A DNA stretch of 64,000 nt from Celeribacter arenosi. Its GTDB lineage: Bacteria; Pseudomonadota; Alphaproteobacteria; Rhodobacterales; Rhodobacteraceae. Where the stretch lies: the NCBI RefSeq assembly GCF_039539485.1, contig NZ_BAABDF010000007.1:434001-498000 (forward strand), written 5' to 3'. The position numbers and the translations under genes were made by a program. The notes under the pieces are model-generated. The model was given only the letters and a program-made list of their open reading frames with translations. It had not been told where the DNA came from and did no database searches. Below, piece after piece: positions 35,440-43,818 of this stretch; position 1 is the stretch's first letter, and each line of letters begins with the position of its first letter.

Positions 35440-35877
35440 ATGATGAAAAAACTGAACCTGCTGGAACTCCCTGGGCACCTGATAAGACGGCTTCAACAAC
35501 AGTCCACGTCTGTTTTTCAGGAGCGGATGAAAGCAGAAGGCTTTGACCTTACGTCCGTTCAATTTGCGGCACTCAACACCTTGGGCAAAGGCGAGGGCCT
35601 CGACCAGGCAACTGTGGCGAAACGCATCGCCTATGACCGCGCAACGATTGGTGGCGTGATCAAGCGTTTGGAGCAAAAGGGGCTTGTTACACGCACGCCT
35701 GATGACGAAGACCGTCGCGCGTTCAAGATCAACCTGACAGAGCAGGGCAAAGACCAATTGACCGCGCTTCAGCCTGTCGTTCTGGCGCTACAAAACGACA
35801 TCTTGTCAGAGCTTTCAGATACCGAAAAGGCAATGCTGCTGAAACTGATGGTTAAGGCCCTAAAATCCGCAGGATAA
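35440..35877 (+). CDS. mobR: MarR-family regulator, probable MobR
   Basis: A 145-residue MarR-type dimeric regulator. The winged helix reads LDQATVAKRIAYDRATIGGVIKRLEQKGLVTRTPDDEDRRAFKI, with the DDRR-type wing. It is divergent from mobA, the arrangement found for MobR in Comamonas, where the protein represses mobA until 3-hydroxybenzoate binds. That ligand is inferred from synteny. Palindromes in the shared promoter are the probable binding sites. Confidence 0.9.
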   Translation: MMKKLNLLELPGHLIRRLQQQSTSVFQERMKAEGFDLTSVQFAALNTLGKGEGLDQATVAKRIAYDRATIGGVIKRLEQKGLVTRTPDDEDRRAFKINLTEQGKDQLTALQPVVLALQNDILSELSDTEKAMLLKLMVKALKSAG

Positions 35878-35883
35878 CACGCT

Positions 35884-36292
35884 CGTCCGGCCCGAAAACG
35901 GCAAACGCCTATTTCGAACCAATTGACGTGATTCTCCCGCTCACCGATCGCCTCAAGGCCCATCTCGACGGACTCGCGCGAACGGATGGTACTGTCGTGA
36001 CCGACCCCAAAGGTCATCCGGTGAGCTACCGCATCGTTGCGGAGGAAATACGCACCATCAAAAAGAAGATGAGGCATGAGAAGGCGAGCCATTCCAAAAC
36101 GCACGGTCTCACGAAAAATGCGACGATCGAGCTGTATCTTGCCGGATGCGATGACGAGATGGTCAAGGCTGTCACCGGTCACTCAGGCGTTGAGATGCTC
36201 AAAAAATGCGGGGGCCAATCCGGCAAAGAGAATTCGCAAAGCGCGCTCAAGAGGCGAGAAATCAAATGGAACGAAGCAAGGCCGAAACGTGA
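35884..36292 (+). pseudogene. Tyrosine recombinase (phage/island integrase), C-terminal remnant
   Basis: C-terminal part of a tyrosine recombinase: RPKTANAYFEPIDVILPLTDRLKAHL, GTVVTDPKGHPVSYRIV, then LTKNATIELYLAGCDDEMVKAVTGHSGVEMLKK, which is the region with the R-x-x-R/H box equivalents and GHS, before the catalytic Tyr. A frameshift in the A6/G5 run near 36200 shifts into the frame that reads RGPIRQREFAKRAQEARNQMERS, the usual integrase tail. The N-terminal half and start are absent. It ends 69 bp from the 3' end of tRNA-Cys, the usual place for integrases that use tRNA genes as attachment sites. Confidence 0.8.
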
Positions 36293-36360
36293 AAGTTTCA
36301 ACGGTTGCTTCACAACTTGTGGTGAAGGAGAGGTGGGATGACGCAAGTCATTGATTTTAT

Positions 36361-36434
36361 TGGAGGCGAGTACCGGAATCGAACCGGTGTACACGGATTT
36401 GCAATCCGCTGCGTCACCACTCCGCCAACTCGCC
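36361..36434 (-). tRNA. trnC: tRNA-Cys(GCA)
   Basis: The reverse strand folds into a 74-nt cloverleaf: GGCGAGT acceptor arm pairing with ACTCGCC, discriminator T and encoded CCA, D-arm GGCGGAGTGGTGACGC, anticodon loop with GCA in GGATTGCAAATCC and T-arm CCGGTTCGATTCCGG. The 3' end faces the integrase remnant, so it may be the attB site used by the lost element. Confidence 0.96.
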
Positions 36435-36568
36435 GAAGGGTGAGGCGGGGTTTACATGAAGGTTCCATGGGCTGCAAGGATGCAAATGCCATGTTTTGAC
36501 ATGTTGCCGCCACCGCAGTGTTGTGGCAAAACGGCTGCGACGACATCTTGAACGAAAGAGTTCAGCTT

Positions 36569-37222
36569 ATGCCTGATTTCCGCCAGTTGCGCACCACCAT
36601 GGTCGACACCCAGGTCCGTCCTTCGGATGTCACCAAATTTCCAATCATTGCTGCGATGCTGGACATCCCGCGCGAAGATTTCGTGCCTGATGCACAGCGC
36701 GACACGGCATATGTTGGCGGCGATATCTCTCTGGGTGGTAGCCGCGTTGTGCTCGATCCGCGGACGTTTTCAAAAATGCTCGACGCTCTGGCAATCGAGA
36801 ATAACGAGCTTGTCCTCGATATCGGGGCAGGCCTCGGATATTCGAGCGCTGTGATCGCCCGAATGGCTCAGGCCGTTGTTGCCCTGGAAGAAAACGAAGA
36901 GATGGCCGCACAGGCCGCTTCGCTCCTTGCCGATCATGGCGCAGACAATGTTGTGATCGAAGTCGGCGCGCTACAGGATGGTGAAGAACAGCACGGACTT
37001 TACGATGTGGTGATGATTGAGGGCGGTGTCGAAGAGATACCCGAGGCAATCTTGTCACAGGTGAAGGACGGCGGACGGATCTGTGCGGTTTTTCTCGACG
37101 GATCCCTTGGCGCGGTGCGTTTGGGTTACAAAATAGACGGTAAGATGTCGTGGCGGATGATTTTTAATGCCACCGCACCGGTCATGAATGGCTTTGAAGC
37201 GAAGCGGGCCTTCGCGCTCTAG
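36569..37222 (+). CDS. pcm: Protein-L-isoaspartate O-methyltransferase family protein
   Basis: A 217-residue SAM-dependent methyltransferase of the Pcm type. The N-terminal MVDTQVRPSDVTKFPIIAAMLDIPREDFVP is the alphaproteobacterial form, and LVLDIGAGLGYSSAVIARM is the SAM motif I; FSKMLDAL lines up with the usual post-I region. It methylates damaged isoaspartyl residues so they can revert, though some family members with this short form may act otherwise. ATG 36569 is chosen because upstream in-frame codons lack homology. It lies 60 bp ahead of the TolC-type gene, as in related genomes. Confidence 0.92.
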   Translation: MPDFRQLRTTMVDTQVRPSDVTKFPIIAAMLDIPREDFVPDAQRDTAYVGGDISLGGSRVVLDPRTFSKMLDALAIENNELVLDIGAGLGYSSAVIARMAQAVVALEENEEMAAQAASLLADHGADNVVIEVGALQDGEEQHGLYDVVMIEGGVEEIPEAILSQVKDGGRICAVFLDGSLGAVRLGYKIDGKMSWRMIFNATAPVMNGFEAKRAFAL

Positions 37223-37282
37223 TTCGCTTTTTGCCATTTTGCTCGGACACGACAAGTCAGATAGATGCAGAGGCAGGGTCCG

Positions 37283-38677
37283 ATGAGCAGCAGAAAATTC
37301 AAACGTTCCATCTTGGGTGGGCTAGTGGCGCTCGCCGTCGCGGGAGTGCCTCTCACTGCATCTGCAGAGTCGCTAGGTGACGCCCTTGCCTCCGCGTACC
37401 GTAATTCGGGACTTTTAGACCAAAACCGCGCGACCCTGCGTGCAACGGATGAAGGTGTGGCCACCGCGCTGGGGGATCTGCGCCCCTCGATCGGGTATAC
37501 TGGTCAGATTTCGCGCTCCGACAGCCGCGTGCCCGGCGTTGGAACCATTCAGGGCGAATGGACCAAGCAGTTGACGTTCAACGCTACGATGGAGCTCTAT
37601 ACATTCGGGCGCAACAAGCTCGCGGTTGATGTCGCCAAAGAGGCCGTATTGGCAACGCGTGAAACGCTTCTCAACATCGAACAGCAAGTGCTTTCGAGCG
37701 CCGTTGCCGCCTATATGTCCGTGCGCGAGGCTCAGGCCCTCGTCAATCTACGTGACAATGCGGTGCGTTTGAACGTTCAGAACCTGCGCGCTTCGCGTGA
37801 TCGTTTCGAAGTCGGTGAAATCACCCGCACACAAGTCAGTCAGGTTGAAGCCCAGCTGGCCAATGCCCGCGCCCAACTCGCCTCTGCACAGGGCGAACTC
37901 TCGTCTGCGCGCGAAACCTACAAGGTCGCGATCGGAAACTACCCGGGCACATTGTCGAGCCCGCCCTCCGTGCGTTTGCCGGCAAAATCGGTTGACGAGG
38001 CGGTGAGCATCGCGCGCAGCAACCACCCCGCGATTAAAACCCTCCAACACCGCGCCGCGGCTGCCGATCTGGCAGTTGAAATTGCGGAGCGGTCCATGTT
38101 GCCAACCATTGAGGGGTCGGCGCGTGTGACGTTCGTCGATGATCTGGGCACGCAGGATCGCAATGTCGGTGTTACCGCATCCGGCCCGATTTATCAGGGC
38201 GGCAAAATCGCGTCCGCTGTGCGCAAGGCTATCGCAGAGCGCGATAGTTCGCGCGCAGCACTTTTGCAGGCCGCGCGCGAAGTCGAGCAATCTGTGCGGT
38301 CCAATTGGGCACTTCTGAATGTATACGGTGCCGCCGAACAGGCATCCCAAACCTACGTACAGGCGCAACGGGTGGCCTTGAACGGTGTGCGCGAAGAGAC
38401 GGATTTGGGCGCCTCGACGACGCTTGATGTTCTGGATGCCGAACAGGATCTGCTCGACGCGCAGGTGTCGGCCATTCAGGCCCAGATCGCACGTGAGGCC
38501 CAGTATTTCTTTGTGTTGCAGAGCGTCGGCGCCCTGACCGCATCGAACCTCAAGCTCAATGTGCCGATCTACGACCCCGCCGCCTACTATAATGCAGTCA
38601 AAGATGGCCCAACGAGCTATGTTAGCCCAGAGGGTGAAAAACTGGATCGCGTGCTCAAGTCACTCGGCCGGAATTAA
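37283..38677 (+). CDS. tolC: TolC-family outer-membrane efflux/secretion channel
   Basis: A 464-residue TolC-type trimeric outer-membrane channel. It has a signal peptide (SILGGLVALAVAGVPLTASA), two repeats of the coiled-coil hairpin (for example SAVAAYMSVREAQALVNLRDNAVRLNVQNLRASRDRFEVGEITRTQVSQ and the second near LDVLDAEQDLLDAQV) and the usual C-terminal GALTASNLKLNVPIYDP. ATG 37283 follows AGGGTCCG; one six codons earlier is possible. It connects to inner-membrane exporters for drug efflux or type I secretion. It is cotranscribed with pcm or has its own promoter in the 60-bp gap. Confidence 0.93.
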   Translation: MSSRKFKRSILGGLVALAVAGVPLTASAESLGDALASAYRNSGLLDQNRATLRATDEGVATALGDLRPSIGYTGQISRSDSRVPGVGTIQGEWTKQLTFNATMELYTFGRNKLAVDVAKEAVLATRETLLNIEQQVLSSAVAAYMSVREAQALVNLRDNAVRLNVQNLRASRDRFEVGEITRTQVSQVEAQLANARAQLASAQGELSSARETYKVAIGNYPGTLSSPPSVRLPAKSVDEAVSIARSNHPAIKTLQHRAAAADLAVEIAERSMLPTIEGSARVTFVDDLGTQDRNVGVTASGPIYQGGKIASAVRKAIAERDSSRAALLQAAREVEQSVRSNWALLNVYGAAEQASQTYVQAQRVALNGVREETDLGASTTLDVLDAEQDLLDAQVSAIQAQIAREAQYFFVLQSVGALTASNLKLNVPIYDPAAYYNAVKDGPTSYVSPEGEKLDRVLKSLGRN

Positions 38678-38861
38678 CCGACAAAAGTCGGCATCTCTTT
38701 GCGCAGGCACATTTCTGCGATACACTACCCATTGTGTGATCGCGGGAAGCTGTCTACCATGACCGGTAGTAAAGCAAGCCACGCAACGTTCAGGACCGGA
38801 TTGATGTGCGCGTAGACGCGCAGAATTCTCGGTAGGTGTGTAGGGGCAGACAGGGGACAAA

Positions 38862-39659
38862 ATGTCGGAATCCATGACAAATCTTGACCCGCAGGCGGTC
38901 CTCGCTTCGGTTCGCCGTCTTGTCTCGGAGACCCGTGTCGATCAAAGCGACGCCTTTGTTCTATCGCCTGCCTTGCGCATCGATGATGCGGCGCAAAATA
39001 ATCCGACATCAATTTCCGAACCTCTTGTTCTGTCCGCGGATCAGGCTGTGAAAATGCCAGAAACCTTAGAAGCAACCGAGGTCCCAACGGAGTGGTCGCC
39101 CGCATATGACGACACGCCAAATGCGGATGCAGTGGCCCACGCGGCCCATATGACGCTTGAAGAACGCATCGCGGAACTCGAATCTGCCGTCGGTGCGCAG
39201 CTATCCGATTGGGAACCCGATGGTTCCGAAGATCTCACCGAAGAAATTCCCCAAGAAGTGCCGCGTGCCTTCGCCGAAACCGGTGCACGTGTTCTGAGAT
39301 TCCAATCCGCACCTGATCGTGGCGCAGATACACCACAGGCGGTCGTGGAACCGACGAAAGCGCCACAGGCCGATAAGCGCGTGTTTGATTCAGCGCGGGT
39401 CGAAGATATTCGTGCCGCCGCCCTCGATGCCGCCCGCCGCAGCGCGCAGGACGCCGCTGCATCCTCTATTCGCAACAGTTTTTCAGACACCGGTCTCGAA
39501 GACGACGAACTGATGGACGAAGAAGCCCTGCGTGATTTCGTGGCTCAGGTCATTCGCGAAGAGCTCCAGGGCGCGCTCGGCGAACGGATCACGCGCAATG
39601 TGCGCCGGCTTGTCCGCCGTGAGGTGCAGCGCGCTCTTGCCCTGCGTGAATTCGACTAA
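38862..39659 (+). CDS. Conserved Rhodobacterales protein with PopZ/DUF2497-like C-terminus
   Basis: A 265-residue, acidic, low-complexity protein without a signal peptide. The N-terminal 40 residues (NLDPQAVLASVRRLVSETR) and the C-terminal 50 (EEALRDFVAQVIREELQGALGERITRNVRRLVRREVQRAL) are helical and conserved-looking; the middle is Ala/Glu/Pro-rich and disordered. This architecture recalls PopZ/DUF2497 polar-organising proteins, which have two conserved ends and a disordered linker, but I am not certain. It follows tolC by 184 bp and precedes convergent cobQ with no gap. Confidence 0.82.
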   Translation: MSESMTNLDPQAVLASVRRLVSETRVDQSDAFVLSPALRIDDAAQNNPTSISEPLVLSADQAVKMPETLEATEVPTEWSPAYDDTPNADAVAHAAHMTLEERIAELESAVGAQLSDWEPDGSEDLTEEIPQEVPRAFAETGARVLRFQSAPDRGADTPQAVVEPTKAPQADKRVFDSARVEDIRAAALDAARRSAQDAAASSIRNSFSDTGLEDDELMDEEALRDFVAQVIREELQGALGERITRNVRRLVRREVQRALALREFD

Positions 39660-41111
39660 TCAAATCTCTTTTGCGAGCGCTATGAGACGGTCCAAGTCGA
39701 GATGGGTTTCGACATGGGCCGCGAGAGCATCCAAAACTATCTCCACCCCTGCGTCATAGTCGATCCCATTCGCGCCCGCGCCAAAGCGCGCGAGATAGGC
39801 CTGCCGGAACGCGTCCGCCGCAAAGAGCCCGTGCAAATAACACCCGAGAATTCGCCCATCCGGCGAGGCCGCACCCTCTGGGCGGCCTTGCGCGGTTAAC
39901 CAAGGCGCATCGCAGTCGGGCCCTGTCGTTTGCCCGATGTGAATTTCATAGGCGCGAATGTCTGTGCCGCTCTCGATATGGGTCGCGTCCACAAGGGATA
40001 GCCGCTTTTCAGGCTGCATGACGGTTTCGACATCGAGAAGTCCTAGACCCTCATAGGTTCCCGCCGCCCCTTCGATTCCCTCAGGATCAGAAATGCTGCG
40101 CCCAAGCATTTGATAACCACCACAAACCCCGATCACATGTCCGCCACGACGCACATGCCCCTTGAGGTCGATGTCCCACCCTTGCTCACGGAAAAACGCC
40201 AAATCGCCGATGGTGGATTTGGTGCCCGGAATAAGAACGAGGTCCGCATCACCGGGTAAGGGGCGGCCGGCCTCGATTATTTGAACGCTCACATCTGGCT
40301 CGCCCGCGAGCGGATCAAGGTCATCGAAATTGGCAATCCGGGACAAACGGGGCACCGCAATTTTGACCCGCCCCGAACCACGCGATGCGATATCCATCAC
40401 ATCCTCTGCCGGTAACCGATGTGCCTGATCAAACCAGGGCAGGGTGCCCAAATCGTCCCATCCCGTGCGGCGCGCAATCGCCTCGGCCCCTTCTGCAAAG
40501 AGGCTGACATCACCGCGAAACTTGTTGATTGCAAAGCCTTTGATGCGGTCCCGATCCACGTCTGGCAAAACGGCATGGGTGCCGACAATCTGCGCAATGA
40601 CGCCCCCGCGGTCGATATCCCCGATCAGAACCACAGGCACGCCTGCGGCCTCGGCAAAGCCCATATTGGCAATGTCGCCCTCGCGCAGGTTGATTTCCGC
40701 AGGGCTCCCCGCGCCTTCGATCACGACGATATCGGCGGTGGCTGCAAGGCGGTGAAAGCTCTCGAGGACCGCAGGCATGAGCGTCGATTTCATGGCGCCA
40801 TAGTCGCGGGCCTTTAATGTCGCGACCCGCTGTCCCTGAACGACCACCTGCGCGCCCACGTCGGTTTCGGGTTTCAGCAGGACGGGGTTCATGTCGGTGA
40901 CCGGATCGCGCCGCGCCGCGCGTGCTTGCAGGGCCTGTGCGCGTCCGATTTCACCCCCATCGATGGTGACGGCCGCATTGTTGGACATGTTCTGCGGCTT
41001 GAAGGGGGCAACCGACATGCCGCGCAGAACCAAGGCACGCGATATGCCCGCGACGAGAAGGGATTTCCCTACGTTCGATCCCGCGCCCTGAATCATGATC
41101 GCTTTTGTCAC
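39660..41111 (-). CDS. cobQ: Cobyric acid synthase CobQ
   Basis: A 483-residue amidotransferase that amidates side chains b, d, e and g of adenosylcobyrinic acid a,c-diamide using glutamine and ATP. The N-terminal P-loop part reads IMIQGAGSNVGKSLLVAGI and later MSNNAAVTIDGGEIGRAQALQA; the C-terminal triad-type glutaminase has VIGVCGGYQMLGR with the nucleophilic Cys and a late GCYLHGLFA with the His. No cobalamin riboswitch is visible upstream. It stands alone, away from other cob genes in this window, and abuts the end of the PopZ-like gene. Confidence 0.95.
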   Translation of the reverse strand: MTKAIMIQGAGSNVGKSLLVAGISRALVLRGMSVAPFKPQNMSNNAAVTIDGGEIGRAQALQARAARRDPVTDMNPVLLKPETDVGAQVVVQGQRVATLKARDYGAMKSTLMPAVLESFHRLAATADIVVIEGAGSPAEINLREGDIANMGFAEAAGVPVVLIGDIDRGGVIAQIVGTHAVLPDVDRDRIKGFAINKFRGDVSLFAEGAEAIARRTGWDDLGTLPWFDQAHRLPAEDVMDIASRGSGRVKIAVPRLSRIANFDDLDPLAGEPDVSVQIIEAGRPLPGDADLVLIPGTKSTIGDLAFFREQGWDIDLKGHVRRGGHVIGVCGGYQMLGRSISDPEGIEGAAGTYEGLGLLDVETVMQPEKRLSLVDATHIESGTDIRAYEIHIGQTTGPDCDAPWLTAQGRPEGAASPDGRILGCYLHGLFAADAFRQAYLARFGAGANGIDYDAGVEIVLDALAAHVETHLDLDRLIALAKEI

Positions 41112-41191
41112 TTTGCCCGCCTCTTATTCTGTGTTGCCCGTGAGTACGTCACGACAGGCGCGGACGCAAAGGGTCTGCGGCGTTGATCAGA

Positions 41192-41683
41192 TCAATCGTC
41201 TTGTGGACCGCGCCGACGGACATCGGGGATCGGTTGCCCATCAAGAGTGTAGTAGAAATTTTCGCGCGCCGTGTCGGCCACCAAATCCAGACCGGGATAG
41301 AAAGCGCGCTCCCCTTCAACGCGGCTCCCGATTTCGAGGATCAGAACGTCGTCGTCGGTGTTGTTTTGGATGCAGTGACCAATTTCCTCACCCGCTTTGA
41401 ACCCGACGCTATCCCCGGGGCCAAGAAGTTCGATCGTATCTCCATAGACCAAAGTTGGCGTGCCGGAGAGAATGAACACGAATTCATCTTCTCTTTCGTG
41501 CCAATGGGGCAGGGCAGACCACGTCCCGGGTGCCAACCGTGTCAGGTTCACGCCAAATTGCGTGAGGCCTGCCGCATCGCCGAGGGCCCGCTTTTCGCGC
41601 GCCTTGGTATGTTGATGATGTGGCGGCGGGTATAGCGTCCCGATTTTCGGTTCAATCGCGGCAATGTCGATCTTTTTGGACAT
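41192..41683 (-). CDS. Cupin-domain protein
   Basis: A 163-residue single cupin. The metal motif is visible as PHWHEREDEFVFILSGTPTLV (H-x-H-x3-E) followed by GHCIQNNTDDDVLILEIG. Sequence such as YPPPHHQHTKAREKRALGDAAGLTQFGVNLTRLAPG suggests the transcription-regulator-linked or sugar-binding stand-alone cupins, many of unknown function. It lies 80 bp upstream of cobQ on the same strand and may share its transcript. Function not assigned. Confidence 0.88.
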   Translation of the reverse strand: MSKKIDIAAIEPKIGTLYPPPHHQHTKAREKRALGDAAGLTQFGVNLTRLAPGTWSALPHWHEREDEFVFILSGTPTLVYGDTIELLGPGDSVGFKAGEEIGHCIQNNTDDDVLILEIGSRVEGERAFYPGLDLVADTARENFYYTLDGQPIPDVRRRGPQDD

Positions 41684-41782
41684 GGGGGCCTCCTGTAATC
41701 GTCCCCATGACCTTTACCATCGTTGGGGTGCTCGAAAAATCATCCTGTCGGCCCCATTGGGAATTTTCACGATCCACAAAAG

Positions 41783-41820
41783 AAAAGGCGCGCCGCCATT
41801 GATATGGAGGCGCGCCTTTT
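41783..41820. terminator. Strong hairpin terminator
   Basis: AAAAGGCGCGCC and GGCGCGCCTTTT form a perfect 12-bp stem with a 14-nt loop, with T or A tracts at both ends, 26 bp after the stop of the 106-residue gene (reverse strand). It is symmetrical enough to work in both directions. Confidence 0.88.
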
Positions 41821-41845
41821 AGACTGGCGTTTTGCAGGAGGGGCC

Positions 41846-42166
41846 TTAGGCGGCCTCGGCCTGCTCCGCAGCGTGGCGGCGTTCGCTTTCTTCACGCGAC
41901 AGCGCGACAGAGGTGCGCACACCTTTGGAAACAAAGTCCATCAGACCGGACACAACGCGTTCGTTCGGATCAATTCCAGCACATGACAAGACTTCGCGGC
42001 CGTCACGGGAACGCGCCCAACGGGCGATCTGCTCCGGACCGTTTCCGTACTTCTTGTCATCGGCGATTGCATCATCCAAAGCAGCAAGAACCACGGCTGC
42101 GAAGAGCTTGCGCGCCCGCTGACCTTGTTCCTGATTAAATGCTGTGCCGTCAACAAATTCAGCCAT
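41846..42166 (-). CDS. Conserved Rhodobacterales 106-residue protein (probably DUF6280)
   Basis: A 106-residue soluble, highly helical protein. The run KLFAAVVLAALDDAIADDKKY, ARWARSRDGREVLSCAGID and VSKGVRTSVALSREE is very strongly kept in Rhodobacterales genomes, next to efp, where I believe it is called DUF6280. It is probably essential-like by its conservation, but its role is unknown. A perfect terminator lies downstream, and it diverges from efp with 214 bp of AT-rich promoter DNA. Confidence 0.88.
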   Translation of the reverse strand: MAEFVDGTAFNQEQGQRARKLFAAVVLAALDDAIADDKKYGNGPEQIARWARSRDGREVLSCAGIDPNERVVSGLMDFVSKGVRTSVALSREESERRHAAEQAEAA

Positions 42167-42380
42167 GATTTTTCCTTATATTATTGCTCTTGTCTTTCAG
42201 GCGTGAGCGGCTTTATGACAGGTTCAAAGCGATTCGGATACAGCCCGAATGCATATCTCCTATGCATTTTGGTAATATCTTTGCTATTTTTCCCGACCAT
42301 ATACGCGACTTGCGCGCGCCAAACCGGCCATATATAGGGTGCGCCACACACCCTTCAACCTATTGCCACGGTTTTGCCAC

Positions 42381-42944
42381 ATGCCAAAGATTAACGGAAA
42401 CGAGATCCGCCCCGGGAACGTTCTGGAACACGACGGGGGTCTTTGGGCCGCTGTAAAAGTCGATCACGTTAAGCCCGGTAAGGGCGGCGCGTTCGCTCAG
42501 GTGGAGATGAAGAACCTGCGCGACGGTCGTAAGCTCAACGAACGTTTCCGCTCTGCTGACAAAGTGGAACGCGTACGTCTTGAGCAGAAGGACATGCAGT
42601 TCCTTTATGAAACCGACGGCATGCTGGCCTTCATGGACACAGAGACCTTCGACCAGGTCGAACTGCCCGCCGACATCCTTGGCGAACGCCGCCCGTTTTT
42701 GCAGGATGGCATGACCATTCTGGTCGAGTTTCATGACGAAGAGGCGCTCAACGCGACGCTGCCGCAGAAAGTGACCTGCAAAATCGTCGAAACCGAGCCT
42801 GTCGTCAAAGGCCAGACCGCGGCCAACTCCTTTAAGCCTGCCGTTCTCGACAATGGTGTGCGCGTGATGGTGCCACCGTTTGTTGGTCAGGATGAAGACA
42901 TCGTGGTCAACACCGAGACCATGGAATACTCAGAGCGCGCCTAA
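42381..42944 (+). CDS. efp: Elongation factor P
   Basis: A 187-residue EF-P that rescues ribosomes stalled at polyproline. The three OB/KOW-type domains are complete. The modifiable residue is Lys34 in VKPGKGGAFAQV; Lys rather than Arg indicates EpmA/EpmB-type or similar lysine modification. The ATG at 42381 gives the canonical MPKINGNEIRPG start; the frame is open another 14 codons. It is single, with its own terminator downstream. Confidence 0.97.
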   Translation: MPKINGNEIRPGNVLEHDGGLWAAVKVDHVKPGKGGAFAQVEMKNLRDGRKLNERFRSADKVERVRLEQKDMQFLYETDGMLAFMDTETFDQVELPADILGERRPFLQDGMTILVEFHDEEALNATLPQKVTCKIVETEPVVKGQTAANSFKPAVLDNGVRVMVPPFVGQDEDIVVNTETMEYSERA

Positions 42945-42970
42945 CACGCCGGCCAGTTGTGAATGATAAA

Positions 42971-42996
42971 GGGCGCGTTCATCCGCGTCCTTTTTT
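42971..42996 (+). terminator. Rho-independent terminator of efp
   Basis: GGGCGCG/CGCGTCC stem (one G-T pair) with a TTCATC loop, then TTTTTT, 26 bp after the efp stop. It overlaps the last codons of the convergent YgfZ-type gene. Confidence 0.85.
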
Positions 42997-43746
42997 GTGT
43001 CTCGGGTCGTTAGTGGGCGCGTGCACCGTAGCGTCACCTGCCACCAGCGGTCCTGACGCTCGATCAAACCGCAGGTAGGCGATCGCCCGCCCGCCCGACT
43101 GTGTGAATAGCGTGCCTGCGGTCTTCCCATCGGCGGTGACAATTTCGGTGCCCACGGGGGCCGAGCCCTCGACCTCCACGCTCACCAACCCTTTGCGCAG
43201 ATCGGTTTTGTGGTGCATCCGTGCGGTCACTTCCTGGCCGACGTAGCACCCCTTTTTGAAATCGACTCCGCCAAGGCGTTCAAACCCGGCCTCCAGAATA
43301 TAAGTGTCAGGCGTCAACTCGATGCCCGTTTCGGGGATGCAATGTGCCACCCGCAGGGCGTCCCAATCGACATCTTCGCCCGTCCGCCCGTCATAGGCCC
43401 GCCATCCCATGGCCTCGTGGCGTGGGTCGCGGAACGCGCCTTCGGGCGTTTCGCCGATGCCGCGACTGACCGTGCGGTCGGACAGGGCCAAATCGACCTT
43501 GGAGCGCAGTTTGTACATCGTCAGGCGTTGCAGCAGTGCATCCGCCTCGCTTTCCTGGACGTCGAGGAGAACCAAATCACCCATGGGCACCAGAAAGAAG
43601 TCCACGATGAACTTGCCCTGCGGTGTCAGGAGCGCCGCGTAGACCACGTCGCCTTGCTCCAGTCGCCTTGCGTCGCCGGTCACCAACCCTTGCAGGAACT
43701 TCACCCGGTCGGGCCCCGAAATTTCAATGATTTTGCGCGCGGCCAT
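42979..43746 (-). CDS. YgfZ/GcvT-type folate-binding protein
   Basis: A 255-residue tetrahydrofolate-binding protein of the YgfZ group, used in maturation of some Fe-S enzymes such as MiaB. The signature KGCYVGQEVTARMHHK is intact, and the N-terminal RVKFLQGLVTGDARRL and the GKFIVDFFLV segment match. Length is slightly below E. coli YgfZ (326) but usual for alphaproteobacteria. It converges with efp, sharing terminator DNA at its 3' end, and diverges from the glycosyltransferase. Confidence 0.92.
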   Translation of the reverse strand: MAARKIIEISGPDRVKFLQGLVTGDARRLEQGDVVYAALLTPQGKFIVDFFLVPMGDLVLLDVQESEADALLQRLTMYKLRSKVDLALSDRTVSRGIGETPEGAFRDPRHEAMGWRAYDGRTGEDVDWDALRVAHCIPETGIELTPDTYILEAGFERLGGVDFKKGCYVGQEVTARMHHKTDLRKGLVSVEVEGSAPVGTEIVTADGKTAGTLFTQSGGRAIAYLRFDRASGPLVAGDATVHAPTNDPRHKKGRG

Positions 43747-43818
43747 GGCAATTCCCCTTTGTCACCCTTCATATAAGAGAAGTTCCGACGACTTAAAGCG
43801 AAAGGCCCCGTTGCACCG

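Noticed and set aside
39660..41191. Cobalamin riboswitch upstream of cobQ
   Set aside because: No B12-box or suitable structure could be recognised between the cupin gene and cobQ, and the gap is only 80 bp.
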